Shown here in pieces: positions 33,916 through 42,738 of a DNA stretch of 62,805 nucleotides. The translations under genes and the position numbers were made by a program. Source of the DNA: Oscillospiraceae bacterium (lineage in GTDB: Bacteria; Bacillota; Clostridia; Oscillospirales; Oscillospiraceae). Numbering within the stretch: the first letter of the stretch is position 1; each line of letters opens with the position of its first letter. The notes beneath the pieces are model-generated. The model was not told the origin of the DNA, made no database searches, and saw only the letters and a list, made by a program, of their open reading frames with translations. The stretch covers positions 1 to 62,805 of the forward strand of contig JAFQCJ010000074.1 in assembly GCA_017416445.1 (NCBI GenBank), in the 5' to 3' direction.

Positions 33916-34889
33916 GCTGCCTTCTCCTCCTTTGCCTTGGGAGTCTTCTTTGCCTTTTTCTTGGTGGCATACTGCACCTTGATGCGGGGATCCACATAGG
34001 CGTAGACGATGTCGACGGTCAGGTTGATCAGGGCCGTAATGGTGGCACCCATGATCAAAAAGCCGGTGATGACGGGGATATCACGGTCGGTGATGGCGAT
34101 CACCAGCTGGCGGCCCACGCCGGGCCAGGCAAACACCGTCTCCGTCAGCACGGAACCGGCCATAACATAGGCCAGCTGCATACCGCTGGCGTTGACAATG
34201 GGGATCAGTGCGTTCTTCAGTGCGTGCTTCATCACGCTGGCCACACGGGTCACGCCCTTGGCACGGGCCGTCACCATGTAGTCGGCGCGGATGGTCTCCA
34301 GCATGGAAGAACGGGTAGTACGGGTCAGGAATGCCATCAGGCCGGTACCTTCGGTGAAGGCCGGCAGAACAATGGAAATAAGTTCGCGGTTACCGCTGGC
34401 CGGGAACCAGCCAAGGTGCAGCGCGAACAGAATAATCAGCATCAGGCCCAACCAGAAGTTGGGGATGGAAAGGCCAAGCAGCGAGATGACCATACAGGCA
34501 CCGTCCTGCCACTTGTTTTGTTTTACGGCGGCGTAGATACCCAACGGTAGCGACATGATCATCGCCAGCAAAATTGCCGAAATAGCCAGCTGCGCCGTGG
34601 CGCCCAGCTTCTGCAGGTACAGCTCCAGAACGGGCTGCTTGGTGGTATAGGATCTGCCGAGGTCGCCGTGGAGCAGATCCCAGATGTATCTGCCGTAGCG
34701 AACCAGCAGGGGATCGTCGAAGCCATATTCATCAATAATAGCCTGGATCTCTTCCTCCGTGGCGTTCTCGCTGACCATCTGGTTAACGGGGCTGCCGGGA
34801 GCCAGGTCCATGATGAAGAACACCACGAAAATCACGCCCAGAATAACGGGAATGAGCATGGCGAGTCGTTTAAGAATATATCTTCCCAT
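33912..34889 (-). CDS. Oligopeptide/dipeptide ABC transporter permease, OppB/DppB-like
   Basis: 325 residues with six membrane helices. Typical features are the N-terminal YILKRLAMLIPVILGVIFVV, the DLLHGDLGRSY periplasmic-side motif, and the ATPase contact loop ADYMVTARAKGV. It ends in a Lys-rich tail. It follows the binding-protein gene after a 112-base gap that holds a very stable hairpin. Confidence 0.94.
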   Translation of the reverse strand: MGRYILKRLAMLIPVILGVIFVVFFIMDLAPGSPVNQMVSENATEEEIQAIIDEYGFDDPLLVRYGRYIWDLLHGDLGRSYTTKQPVLELYLQKLGATAQLAISAILLAMIMSLPLGIYAAVKQNKWQDGACMVISLLGLSIPNFWLGLMLIILFALHLGWFPASGNRELISIVLPAFTEGTGLMAFLTRTTRSSMLETIRADYMVTARAKGVTRVASVMKHALKNALIPIVNASGMQLAYVMAGSVLTETVFAWPGVGRQLVIAITDRDIPVITGFLIMGATITALINLTVDIVYAYVDPRIKVQYATKKKAKKTPKAKEEKAA

Positions 34890-34924
34890 TGACTTTCTCC
34901 AAAAAGAATACTTGTTGTGTCTGC

Positions 34925-34954
34925 GGGTCGGCTGCCCCGCAGGGCAGCCGACCC
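34925..34954 (-). promoter_or_regulatory. 13-bp perfect stem-loop between binding protein and permease genes
   Basis: GGGTCGGCTGCCC and GGGCAGCCGACCC around a 4-base loop, with no T run. Such hairpins after a binding-protein gene protect its mRNA 3' end and lower expression of the downstream permeases. That role is inferred. Confidence 0.75.
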
Positions 34955-35001
34955 GTTGTCGTTTACACGCTAAAAGTTACGAATAAAGGGATTACGCTGA
35001 C

Positions 35002-36525
35002 TTACTCCGCAACATAGGTGCGGGAGAAGTTGTGGCACTCCATGATGTCGGGAGTGAAGTTCTGGACATTCTTGTTGGCACCGACAAAGACCTTATCATA
35101 GTACAGGGGCATGATGGGCAGGTCGTTGATGATGGTGGTCTGGATCTCCTTGTACATCTCCTCGCGGACGGCGACATCCATCTCCACCAGAGCCTTATCC
35201 ATCAGAGCATCCATCTCGGGATTGGCGTAGTGGGAACGGTTGGAGCCGGAGCCGGAGCTGAGGATGGGACGGACATTGGAGTCAGCGCCGGAAGCGCCGT
35301 TGGCCCAGTTATACAGGGACATATCGTACTCGGCCTTCTTGAACAGGTCCTTCAGAGCGGTCAGCTCCATGGACTCGATCTGAGCGTCCACCATACCGGT
35401 GGCGTTCAGACCCATCTGGATGGCCTGAGCCTGCAGGATCTTGACATCGCCGGAGACCTGCATGGTGAACTTCAGCTTGTTATCCTCGCTGTAACCAGCG
35501 GCAGCGAGCAGCTCCTTAGCCTTCTCCAGGTCGGTGTTGTAAGGCTCAACACCGGTGTACTGACCGAAGCCCTTGGAATAGAAGGTGTAAGCGGGGGAAG
35601 CCAGGCCCTCCTCGGCGATCTCGATCACCTTGGCGCGGTCGATGGCGTAAGCAATGGCCTTACGGACATTGGCATCATTGAAGGGAGCGCGGGTGGTGTT
35701 GAAGGTGACATAGTGCATGGTGGAGCCGTCGGTCTCGTACAGAGTCAGGTTCTCATCGTTGCGGATGGTGTCCAGATCGATACGGGCGGGGAACATGCAG
35801 ATGTCGATCTCACCGGTGGACAGGGAGATCAGACGGGCAGCTGCCTCGGGGATGATGCGCAGGGTGATGACCTTGCTCATGGGCTTCTCGCCGTAGTAAT
35901 CCTCGAACAGATCCAGGGTGGTGTGGTCATTCAGGACCCACTCACGCAGCTTGTAGGGACCGCAGCCAACGCCGGGGCCATTCTCGGGATCCTCGGTGAC
36001 AGCCTTCTCGTTGACGATGCTCAGGGTACGGTCGGACAGGAAGTTCAGGATATCCTGCACGGGCTCGGTGAGCTTCAGGATGACGGTGTAGTCATCGGGA
36101 GTCTCGATGCTCTCGTTCCAGGACATCTTATCAGAGGTGAAAGAGGACTCGGCAGCGCGCTCCAGGGTGAACTTGACATCGCTGGCCTTCAGCTCTTCGC
36201 CGTTGTGGAACTTCACGCCCTGACGCAGGTTGAACTTCCACTCAGTGGGGCTGACCTGCTCAAAGCTCTCGCAGACCTGGGGGCTGAAAGTGCCGTCCAT
36301 GTTGTTGACCAGCAGGCACTCGTGGGTCATCCAGTACAGCACATGGTTGGGACGGCTGTTGGAACCGGAGGGATCCAGAGTAGTGACATTCTCGTCAGTA
36401 CCGATGACGAGCTCTTCCTTGACGCCGGCAGCAGCGCCCTCGTCACCGGCGGGAGCCTTCTCACCGCAGGCAACCAGGCCCAGCATCATAACCAGTGCAA
36501 GGGCAAGTGCAAGAAATTTCTTCAT
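35002..36525 (-). CDS. Peptide ABC transporter substrate-binding lipoprotein (family 5)
   Basis: 507 residues from ATG 36525 (AGGAGG 7 bases upstream); the frame is open further up. It has a lipoprotein signal peptide with lipobox LVAC (Cys about residue 20). The family SBP_bac_5 is shown by LDPSGSNSRPNHVLYWMTHE, GVKFHNGEELKASDVKFTLE, and NDANVRKAIAYAIDRAKVI. It captures oligopeptides, dipeptides or related ligands outside the membrane for the OppBCDF-like complex. The M81 peptidase gene lies 67 bases upstream in the same direction, so the ligand may be a peptide that M81 cleaves. Confidence 0.93.
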   Translation of the reverse strand: MKKFLALALALVMMLGLVACGEKAPAGDEGAAAGVKEELVIGTDENVTTLDPSGSNSRPNHVLYWMTHECLLVNNMDGTFSPQVCESFEQVSPTEWKFNLRQGVKFHNGEELKASDVKFTLERAAESSFTSDKMSWNESIETPDDYTVILKLTEPVQDILNFLSDRTLSIVNEKAVTEDPENGPGVGCGPYKLREWVLNDHTTLDLFEDYYGEKPMSKVITLRIIPEAAARLISLSTGEIDICMFPARIDLDTIRNDENLTLYETDGSTMHYVTFNTTRAPFNDANVRKAIAYAIDRAKVIEIAEEGLASPAYTFYSKGFGQYTGVEPYNTDLEKAKELLAAAGYSEDNKLKFTMQVSGDVKILQAQAIQMGLNATGMVDAQIESMELTALKDLFKKAEYDMSLYNWANGASGADSNVRPILSSGSGSNRSHYANPEMDALMDKALVEMDVAVREEMYKEIQTTIINDLPIMPLYYDKVFVGANKNVQNFTPDIMECHNFSRTYVAE

Positions 36526-36592
36526 GTTTTTTCCTCCTAAGTATTTTTTACTCCGGTATAAATACCGTAAAGTAACGAAAGTAATGGGACGA

Positions 36593-38104
36593 TCAGTTGT
36601 AGCAGATCGCCTTCCCCACACAGTACCCATCCATCTCGTCGAAGGGATAGAAGGGCCGGGGGATGTTCTGAAAGGGCAGGCTCCTGAGATCGGACACCCC
36701 TACGCAGCCGGGGACATCCACGGTGCACATCACGCTGGCAAAAGCGGAGAAGGGCAGACGGTAGGAGGTGTTGGCTTTCACCTCCACCAGATCGAAGAGC
36801 TTGGGCTCAAGGCCGAAGTGGCGGTAGATCTGGGGATCGCCGGTGTTGGCGGGGCTGTGGCAGGCCATCACATAGTAATCCCCCACGCTGATCACGGCGG
36901 CCCGGCCCACATGCTGGGGCAGTCCCTTGCTGTAGGGGCCCTCCATGAAATAGTCGCCGTCGTGGAGAGAGCGGACGCGGCCCCGCACCTTAGCAGGTAC
37001 CTGTCCCACCTTGTTGTAGAAAGCGCCCAGAGAGAACTCCGCCTCGCCGCCTACGCCCACGGCGAAGGCCTGCTCCACCGCTCCGGGGTCCCGCAGCATG
37101 GTGGCAAAGCGCAGGGGTGCTTTCCGCTCTATCAGACGCTGCAGCACCGCGGTGTTGTCACCTACGGCACCGCCGTTGGTAGAGTCGCCCGTGTTGGCCA
37201 GAATCACGGGCTTGGGTGTCTCTTTATCCAGAGCCAGGTCGATGACCTGGTCGATGGTCATGAGATCGGGTTTGAGTTCCTTGCGGACATCGAAGAGCCG
37301 CTGTGCCAGCTCCTGGGCGCAGGCGGCGGCCACTGCCTCCTCCCTGCCGATGGCGATGACCGTGCTGCAGGCGGGGTCCACATCCATCCAGGGCTGCATC
37401 TGGAACAGGGAGAAGTCCAGGAGCTTCCCCTCCTCCACAAAGCGGTGGCCCAACTCCGTGATCTCCTTGAAGGGGCCCTCCTCCTTGGTGGAATAGCCCG
37501 CGCAGGGCAGGATCATCGGCAGATGCACCGCCGTCATCACGAAGGCGCTGCGGTCCCGGAGCTTCATCAGCCCCAGTTTGGCGGCGCGATACCCCGTCTC
37601 GTAGGGATCCTCATGGGGATAGGTCTGGTAGCCGCAGCACACATCGGAGTTGTGCAGCATCTTGGGGGTGATGTTGCCGTGCATATCGTAGGCCACGGCG
37701 ATGACGGGCTCGGGACCCACCATAGCCCGGACCTGCTCCAGAATGTAGCCGCAGACATCGTCCTCCCGGGTATCCTGGGTGCCGCCGTGGAGTGCGGCGA
37801 ACACGCCGTCCACCTGCTCCATGGTCTCGTAGGTAGCGCGGACCTTGTCCAGAAACAGATCCACCACATCGGCGGTGACGGGGCCCTGGGACTGGGACAC
37901 CATGGCGATGCTGGGCACCAGCGTGGCGCCGGCCTCCTTCGCCGCGGCGGCGAAAGCCATGGTCTCAATGGGCACCGAGGGGTCCAGATCGGTGAAGATG
38001 TGCTCCCCCTCCCGGTAAGTCCAGTTTTTGAAGCAGTCCAGATCGCACAGGAGCGGATTGAAGGAGTTGGTCTCCTGACTGAACTCGAAATACAGAATAT
38101 TCAA
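36593..38104 (-). CDS. M81 family metallopeptidase (MlrC-like), paralog 2
   Basis: 503 residues from TTG 38104, with AGGAGAGG about 8 bases upstream. Same domain order as paralog 1: YFEFSQETNSFNP, ALHGGTQDT, AYDMHGNIT, YQTYPHEDPYETG, then ANTGDSTNGGAVGDNTA and SYRLPFSAFASV. Paralog 1 and this one share the layout but differ in many positions, so they probably act on different peptides. It is first in an operon with the Opp-like transporter, so it likely hydrolyses imported peptides in the cytoplasm. Confidence 0.88.
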   Translation of the reverse strand: MNILYFEFSQETNSFNPLLCDLDCFKNWTYREGEHIFTDLDPSVPIETMAFAAAAKEAGATLVPSIAMVSQSQGPVTADVVDLFLDKVRATYETMEQVDGVFAALHGGTQDTREDDVCGYILEQVRAMVGPEPVIAVAYDMHGNITPKMLHNSDVCCGYQTYPHEDPYETGYRAAKLGLMKLRDRSAFVMTAVHLPMILPCAGYSTKEEGPFKEITELGHRFVEEGKLLDFSLFQMQPWMDVDPACSTVIAIGREEAVAAACAQELAQRLFDVRKELKPDLMTIDQVIDLALDKETPKPVILANTGDSTNGGAVGDNTAVLQRLIERKAPLRFATMLRDPGAVEQAFAVGVGGEAEFSLGAFYNKVGQVPAKVRGRVRSLHDGDYFMEGPYSKGLPQHVGRAAVISVGDYYVMACHSPANTGDPQIYRHFGLEPKLFDLVEVKANTSYRLPFSAFASVMCTVDVPGCVGVSDLRSLPFQNIPRPFYPFDEMDGYCVGKAICYN

Positions 38105-38193
38105 AGTCTACCTCTCCTTTTCCCATGCTGCGGGCAAGAGCCGCCCGCCTCTGCTGCAAAAGTGGATCATTCCTGATTACATTTTGCCCCATG

Positions 38194-38222
38194 ATTCTAC
38201 ACCTTTTCCCAACTTTAGTCAA
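38194..38222 (-). promoter_or_regulatory. Promoter of the M81-peptide transporter operon
   Basis: Minus strand: -35 TTGACT (38222-38217), 17-base spacer, -10 TAGAAT (38199-38194), 90 bases before the TTG start. Confidence 0.7.
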
Positions 38223-38363
38223 TGTGGGAAAACACATTTTTTACTTCCTACAATTTTGGATTGTTTTTTTTGTCACAATGCACAGTACCCCTAATTATGA
38301 TAAGCCTTTTTCCCTTCTCCGTCCTCCGCCTCACAGGAATTTTTCAAAAATTTCAAAAGGGGG

Positions 38364-38392
38364 TTGCAACCTCTTTCAGTGTGTGGTAACAT
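38364..38392 (+). promoter_or_regulatory. Probable promoter of the DeoR operon
   Basis: TTGCAA (38364-38369) and TAACAT (38387-38392), 17-base spacer. Confidence 0.5.
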
Positions 38393-38478
38393 TGTCATAT
38401 CAAGAAATCACAACGCAGAAATGACCAACTTTGGTAATCCCACAGAAATACACCCACTGCAGCAGGGAGGAACAGACT

Positions 38479-39264
38479 ATGCAGCCCCACGAACGACACG
38501 ACATTATCATCCAGATGCTCTCGGCCCAGGATGCCGTCACCATCCCCGAGCTGATGAACACCTTCGGCGTCTCCATTGAGACGGTGCGCCGCGATCTGAA
38601 CACGCTGGAGCAGCAAAAGCGCATCCGCAAGGTCTATGGCGGCGCCATTCTCTACGACCGGGTGGGTATCACCTCAGAAGTCTCCCAGCGCATGACGGAG
38701 AACATCACCGAGAAGATGGCCATCGGCCAGAAGTGCGCCGAGCTGGTCAACGACGGCGACACCCTCTATCTCGGCCCCGGCACCACGGTGCTCCACGCGG
38801 TAAAATACCTCCGGGAGAAAAAGAATCTCACCATCATCACCAACTCTCTCCACGCCGCCACGGAGCTGCTGCAGTCCGATGCCACCATCTTTTTCATCGG
38901 CGGCCGCCTCAGCAAGAGCAGCGCCCACACCGAGCAGACCACCGACCGATACTGGGATCAGTTCTGTCCCCCCAAGGCTATCGTAGGTGCCAGCGGCATC
39001 AGCAATAACTTCGGTGTCACCGACTTCGGCATCGGAGAGTCTCAGATCATGAACGATCTTCTCTCCCGCGCGGCCAATATCATCGTGCTGGCCGACAACA
39101 GCAAGTTCGGCGTGGTACACGCCTATGTCTCCTGCCCCCTCTCCCGGGTCAGCCGCATCATCACCGGCAGCGCCCACAAGGCGGAGATCCTCCGGGATTT
39201 CTCCGACTACTCCCAGCGCTTCCTCTTTGTCGATACCCCCTCTCAGACAGAAAGGGCGGTGTGA
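38479..39264 (+). CDS. DeoR/GlpR family transcriptional regulator
   Basis: 261 residues from ATG 38479, 9 bases after GCAGGGAGG. The N-terminal winged helix-turn-helix reads VTIPELMNTFGVSIETVRRDL with the family's RRDLNTLEQQKRI. The C-terminal DeoR sensor domain has LYLGPGTTVLHAVKYL, IITNSLHAATELL, FIGGRL and IVLADNSKFG, which bind phosphorylated sugars in relatives. It is co-transcribed with a histidine phosphatase and divergent from M81-opp. It may control either operon. Confidence 0.92.
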   Translation: MQPHERHDIIIQMLSAQDAVTIPELMNTFGVSIETVRRDLNTLEQQKRIRKVYGGAILYDRVGITSEVSQRMTENITEKMAIGQKCAELVNDGDTLYLGPGTTVLHAVKYLREKKNLTIITNSLHAATELLQSDATIFFIGGRLSKSSAHTEQTTDRYWDQFCPPKAIVGASGISNNFGVTDFGIGESQIMNDLLSRAANIIVLADNSKFGVVHAYVSCPLSRVSRIITGSAHKAEILRDFSDYSQRFLFVDTPSQTERAV

Positions 39265-39268
39265 TGCC

Positions 39269-39823
39269 ATGCTGGTCTATGTGATCCGCCACGGGCAAAG
39301 CCAGTCGAATCTCCGGAAACAGTGGACGGGCTGGCTGGACGCACCGCTGACAGAGGAGGGCCGCACCCACGCCGAAAAGGTGGGGGCATACCTGCAGGGC
39401 ATGGATTTCGACCGGGTCTATGCCAGTGACCTGCTGCGGGCAAGAGACACCGCCGCCATCGCCCTGCCCCACGCCGCCGTCATCACCACGCCCCTGCTGC
39501 GGGAGATCGATGTGGGCTCTCTGGCAGGGCAGCCCCTCTCCGCAGGGAACGCCGAGCAGTGCCACCAGCTGGATTACAGCGCCTTCGGCGGCGAGACGGA
39601 GGAGGGCTTCTTCCGCCGCATCACCGCCATGAAAGAGGAGCTCTCCCCTCTCCCCTGCCAAAAGGTGGCCCTTTTCTGCCACGCGGGCTGGCTGCGGGGG
39701 ATGCTGGACTCCGTTCTGGGCCTCCATCTCCCCATGGAGCACATCCGCTGCGACAACGGCACCATCGCCGTGTTTGCCTGCACCGACGGACAATGGCAGC
39801 TCCACAGCTGGATCAACCTCTGA
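39269..39823 (+). CDS. Histidine phosphatase (phosphoglycerate mutase-like)
   Basis: 184 residues. The catalytic motif is YVIRHGQSQSN (phospho-His), with a second His in LFCHAGWLRG and LREIDVGSLAGQP. Family members include alpha-ribazole and broad sugar phosphatases; specificity is open. ATG 39269 is 4 bases after the DeoR stop, so it is translationally coupled. Confidence 0.87.
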   Translation: MLVYVIRHGQSQSNLRKQWTGWLDAPLTEEGRTHAEKVGAYLQGMDFDRVYASDLLRARDTAAIALPHAAVITTPLLREIDVGSLAGQPLSAGNAEQCHQLDYSAFGGETEEGFFRRITAMKEELSPLPCQKVALFCHAGWLRGMLDSVLGLHLPMEHIRCDNGTIAVFACTDGQWQLHSWINL

Positions 39824-39833
39824 ACAGACAGAC

Positions 39834-39865
39834 AAGACAGGATCTCCCCGGAGGTCCTGTCTTTT
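39834..39865 (+). terminator. Terminator of the DeoR-phosphatase operon
   Basis: AAGACAGGA.CTCC and GAGG.TCCTGTCTTTT. Confidence 0.9.
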
Positions 39866-39894
39866 CCTGTTCTCCCTTCTGCCGCAACTCTCTC

Positions 39895-39924
39895 TTGAAA
39901 ATCTCCACCCCTATGGTGTATAAT
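39895..39924 (+). promoter_or_regulatory. Promoter of the zinc-ribbon/CDF operon
   Basis: TTGAAA (39895-39900), an 18-base spacer, and consensus TATAAT (39919-39924). Confidence 0.75.
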
Positions 39925-39967
39925 GTATCAATTAAGAACTATCCGTGAAAAAGGAGCGTCATCTGCT

Positions 39968-40564
39968 ATGGAACAGTCCCGCTATTTCGGTTATCTCTGC
40001 CCCAAGTGCGGCGTCGGTGTCACCGCAGGCCGCACCGTGTTCTCCCTGCAGGCCGCCGCTGCCCGGATGCAGTGCCAGTGCGGCCAGAGCGAGCTGCGGG
40101 TGGAGACCGACGGCGTCAAATTCCGCCTGTGGGTCCCCTGCGGCCTCTGCGGTAAGGAACATCAGGCGGAGCTCTCCGCCGAGGCTCTTCTCCAGGGGCG
40201 CGGCGTAGGTCTGGCCTGCCCCGAGACAGGGGCACTGTGCTGCTACTGCGGTCAGGAGACGGAGGTACACCGTGCCCTTGCCCGCCTTGCCCTCACCGCC
40301 GCCAAGGATAAGGAGAACGCCGAGGCCTTCACCGATAATGTCATCATGTACGAGGTCCTCTCCGAGCTGCGGGACATGGCCGCCCGTGACGGCATCGCCT
40401 GCGCCTGCGGCTCCCACCGCTACACCATGAAGGTGCGCCGTGGCTTCGTGGATCTCACCTGCTCGGATTGCGGCGGCACGCTGCGCCTCAGCGCCGCCAC
40501 CGATGAGGATCTGGATGATCTGTGCTGCCACATGGCGCTGACCATACCGGGAGGTAGGGCATGA
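39968..40564 (+). CDS. Hypothetical multi-zinc-ribbon protein
   Basis: 198 residues from ATG 39968 (AAGGAG upstream). It has four Cys pairs that look like successive zinc ribbons: LCPKCGVG, CQCGQ, PCGLCGKEH, CCYCGQE, then ACACGSH and LTCSDCGG near the C-terminus. No enzymatic motif. I do not recognise the family. It overlaps the metal transporter gene by 4 bases, so a link to metal sensing or to a metal-related process is plausible. Confidence 0.68.
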   Translation: MEQSRYFGYLCPKCGVGVTAGRTVFSLQAAAARMQCQCGQSELRVETDGVKFRLWVPCGLCGKEHQAELSAEALLQGRGVGLACPETGALCCYCGQETEVHRALARLALTAAKDKENAEAFTDNVIMYEVLSELRDMAARDGIACACGSHRYTMKVRRGFVDLTCSDCGGTLRLSAATDEDLDDLCCHMALTIPGGRA

Positions 40565-41730
40565 TCGCAATACTGGGACGCCTCTTCATCAAAAACCATG
40601 CCGACACCGCCGACGCGTCGGTGCGTCGGGCATGGGGCACCCTCTGCGGTGTCATGGGTGTGGTGCTGAATGTGCTCCTGTGTCTGGGCAAGCTGCTGGC
40701 AGGCGCCCTGTCCGGCTCCATCGCCATCACCGCCGATGCCTTCAACAACCTCTCCGATGCCCTGAGCTCCGTGGTGACCCTGCTGGGTTTCCGTCTGGCG
40801 GGAAAAAAGCCCGATCCCGACCACCCCTTCGGCCACGGCCGCATGGAATATGTCTCCGGTCTGGTGGTGGCGGGCCTCATTCTCATGATGGGCGTGGAGC
40901 TGCTGCGCACCTCCTTTGACAAGATCCTCCACCCCGAGGCGGTGGCCTTCTCCCCCATCGCCGCCGCCATCCTCATCATCGCCGTGCTGGTGAAGGTGTA
41001 CATGGCCTTCTACAACCGCGCCGTGGGAAAAAAGATCCGCTCCACCGCCATGGTGGCCACAGCCCGGGACAGCCTCTGCGACACCATCTCCACCATTGCC
41101 GTTCTGCTGAGCATGGTGGCCACCCTCTTCACCGACCTGCCTCTGGACGGCTATGTGGGTCTGCTGGTGGCACTGTTTATCCTCTACGCCGCTGTGCAGG
41201 CCGCCCGGGAGACCATCTCCCCCCTGCTGGGGCAGGCGCCCGACGAGGAGTTTGTCCATCAGATCGAGGAGCTGGTGCTGTCCCACGAGGGTGTGCTGGG
41301 CATCCACGATTTGGTGGTCCACGACTACGGCCCGGGACGGCGCATCATCTCCCTCCATGCCGAGGTCAGCGCCGCAGGAAATGTCATGGAACTCCACGAC
41401 ATGATCGACAATATCGAGACGGAGCTGGGCGAGGCACTCCACTGCGAGGCGGTGATCCACATGGACCCCGTTGCCGCCGACAATGAGGAGGTGCTGCGTC
41501 TGCGCATGGCCGTCACGGCACTGGTGCAGGCCATCGACCCCCAGCTCACCATCCACGATTTCCGCGTGGTCCCCGGCCCCACCCACACCAATCTCATCTT
41601 CGATGTGGTGCTGCCCTTTGCGGTGGACATGGAGCCGGAGGTGCTGCGCCACCGCATCGCCACCGCCGTCCGCGCCATGAGTGAGGGGAATTACTTCGCC
41701 GTGGTGAAGGTGGAAAGGAAGTACGCGTAA
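40561..41730 (+). CDS. Cation diffusion facilitator (CDF) metal transporter
   Basis: 389 residues with six membrane helices and a cytoplasmic C-terminal domain of about 180 residues, longer than usual (typical CDFs about 300). Transport-site residues appear as DAFNNLSD in helix 2 and ATARDSLCD in helix 5; the Asp-rich sites resemble Mn/Fe-type rather than Zn-type exporters. The signature PDHPFGHGRMEYVSGL follows helix 2. It exports divalent metal in exchange for protons. Coupled to the zinc-ribbon gene upstream. Confidence 0.92.
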   Translation: MIAILGRLFIKNHADTADASVRRAWGTLCGVMGVVLNVLLCLGKLLAGALSGSIAITADAFNNLSDALSSVVTLLGFRLAGKKPDPDHPFGHGRMEYVSGLVVAGLILMMGVELLRTSFDKILHPEAVAFSPIAAAILIIAVLVKVYMAFYNRAVGKKIRSTAMVATARDSLCDTISTIAVLLSMVATLFTDLPLDGYVGLLVALFILYAAVQAARETISPLLGQAPDEEFVHQIEELVLSHEGVLGIHDLVVHDYGPGRRIISLHAEVSAAGNVMELHDMIDNIETELGEALHCEAVIHMDPVAADNEEVLRLRMAVTALVQAIDPQLTIHDFRVVPGPTHTNLIFDVVLPFAVDMEPEVLRHRIATAVRAMSEGNYFAVVKVERKYA

Positions 41731-41759
41731 CAAGTAACAAGTAACAGTTAACAGTTATT
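41728..41759. repeat. TAACAAGTAACAGTTAACAGTTA repeat
   Basis: Short direct repeats TAACAAG, TAACAGT and TAACAGT immediately after the CDF stop. Related copies lie at 17668, 17791 and 52346. Confidence 0.7.
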
Positions 41760-41785
41760 GTTCTGCTGCAAGCCTCTTGTATATT

Positions 41786-41930
41786 TGTAGGGGCCGGCCC
41801 TTGTCCACAGCCCGCTGAAGCGGGGCGTCGTCCCCCAAGGGGACTTCCGTTGGGCGTAAACGCCGCCCCCTACAACCGTTGATTGAAACTCCCCATATAG
41901 TCTGTAGGGGCCGATGCCCACATCGGCCCG
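41786..41930. repeat. TGTAGGGGCC palindromic repeats
   Basis: TGTAGGGGCCGGCCC (41786) pairs at a distance with GCCCCCTACA (41865-41874), forming an imperfect palindrome of 89 bases. A second half-unit TGTAGGGGCCGATGCCCAC follows at 41903-41930. Untranslated intergenic repeat upstream of the Sir2 gene. Confidence 0.65.
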
Positions 41931-41971
41931 CACACCGCACCCCCCACAAATTATCCAAAGGAGGCACATCT

Positions 41972-42685
41972 ATGACACCCATCGACCAGCTCCGCCAGAT
42001 GGTTGCCGAGAGCAACTACATTGTCTTTTTCGGCGGCGCAGGTGTGTCCACTGAGTCGGGCATCCCCGACTTCCGCAGTGTGGACGGCCTGTATAACCAA
42101 CAATATCCCATGCCGCCCGAGACCATGCTGAGCCACAGCTACTATGAATCCCACACGGAGGAGTTCTACCGCTTCTACCGCGACAAGATGATCGCCGCCG
42201 ACGCCCTGCCCAACAAGGCCCATCTGTGGCTTGCCCAGCAGGAAAAAGCAGGCAAAGTCAAGGCCGTCATCACCCAGAACATCGACGGGCTCCACCAAAA
42301 GGCGGGCTCTGAGGAGGTTCTGGAACTCCACGGCAGCGTATGGCGCAACTACTGCCGCCGCTGCCGCACCTTCTACGGCCTCGAGGCCATTACCCAATCC
42401 ACAGGGGTTCCCCGCTGCACCTGCGGCGGCGTCATCAAGCCCGATGTGGTGCTGTACGAGGAGGGTCTGGACGAGGATGTGCTGGACCGGGCCGTCATGC
42501 ACCTGCGCAAGGCCGATATGCTCATTATCGGCGGCACCTCTCTGGCGGTCTATCCCGCGGCGGGCCTTGTCCACTATTTCCGCGGCAGACACATCGTGGT
42601 CATCAACAAGGGTGCCACCATGCGGGATGTGGGGGCCGGCCTCACCATCGACGGCGCCATCGGCGAAGTGCTGGGGCAGCTTTAA
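41972..42685 (+). CDS. Sir2-family NAD-dependent protein deacylase
   Basis: 237 residues from ATG 41972, fixed by AAAGGAGG. NAD site GGAGVSTESGIPDFRS, then TQNIDGLHQKAGS and catalytic His in ELHGSVW. Zinc cysteines are in NYCRRCRTF and RCTCGGVIKPDVVLYEE. It removes acyl groups from lysines using NAD. It is followed by an aminotransferase 53 bases later on the same strand. Confidence 0.95.
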   Translation: MTPIDQLRQMVAESNYIVFFGGAGVSTESGIPDFRSVDGLYNQQYPMPPETMLSHSYYESHTEEFYRFYRDKMIAADALPNKAHLWLAQQEKAGKVKAVITQNIDGLHQKAGSEEVLELHGSVWRNYCRRCRTFYGLEAITQSTGVPRCTCGGVIKPDVVLYEEGLDEDVLDRAVMHLRKADMLIIGGTSLAVYPAAGLVHYFRGRHIVVINKGATMRDVGAGLTIDGAIGEVLGQL

Positions 42686-42738
42686 ACAGAGAATGATCCA
42701 CGATATAAACGCTGAATAGAAATAAGGAGGACACCACC

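Larger units (their letters stand above)
38105..38478. other. Divergent regulatory region between M81-opp and DeoR-phosphatase operons
   Basis: 374 bases with no gene. It contains the two promoters listed separately and an AT-rich middle. No riboswitch is recognised. Confidence 0.6.
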
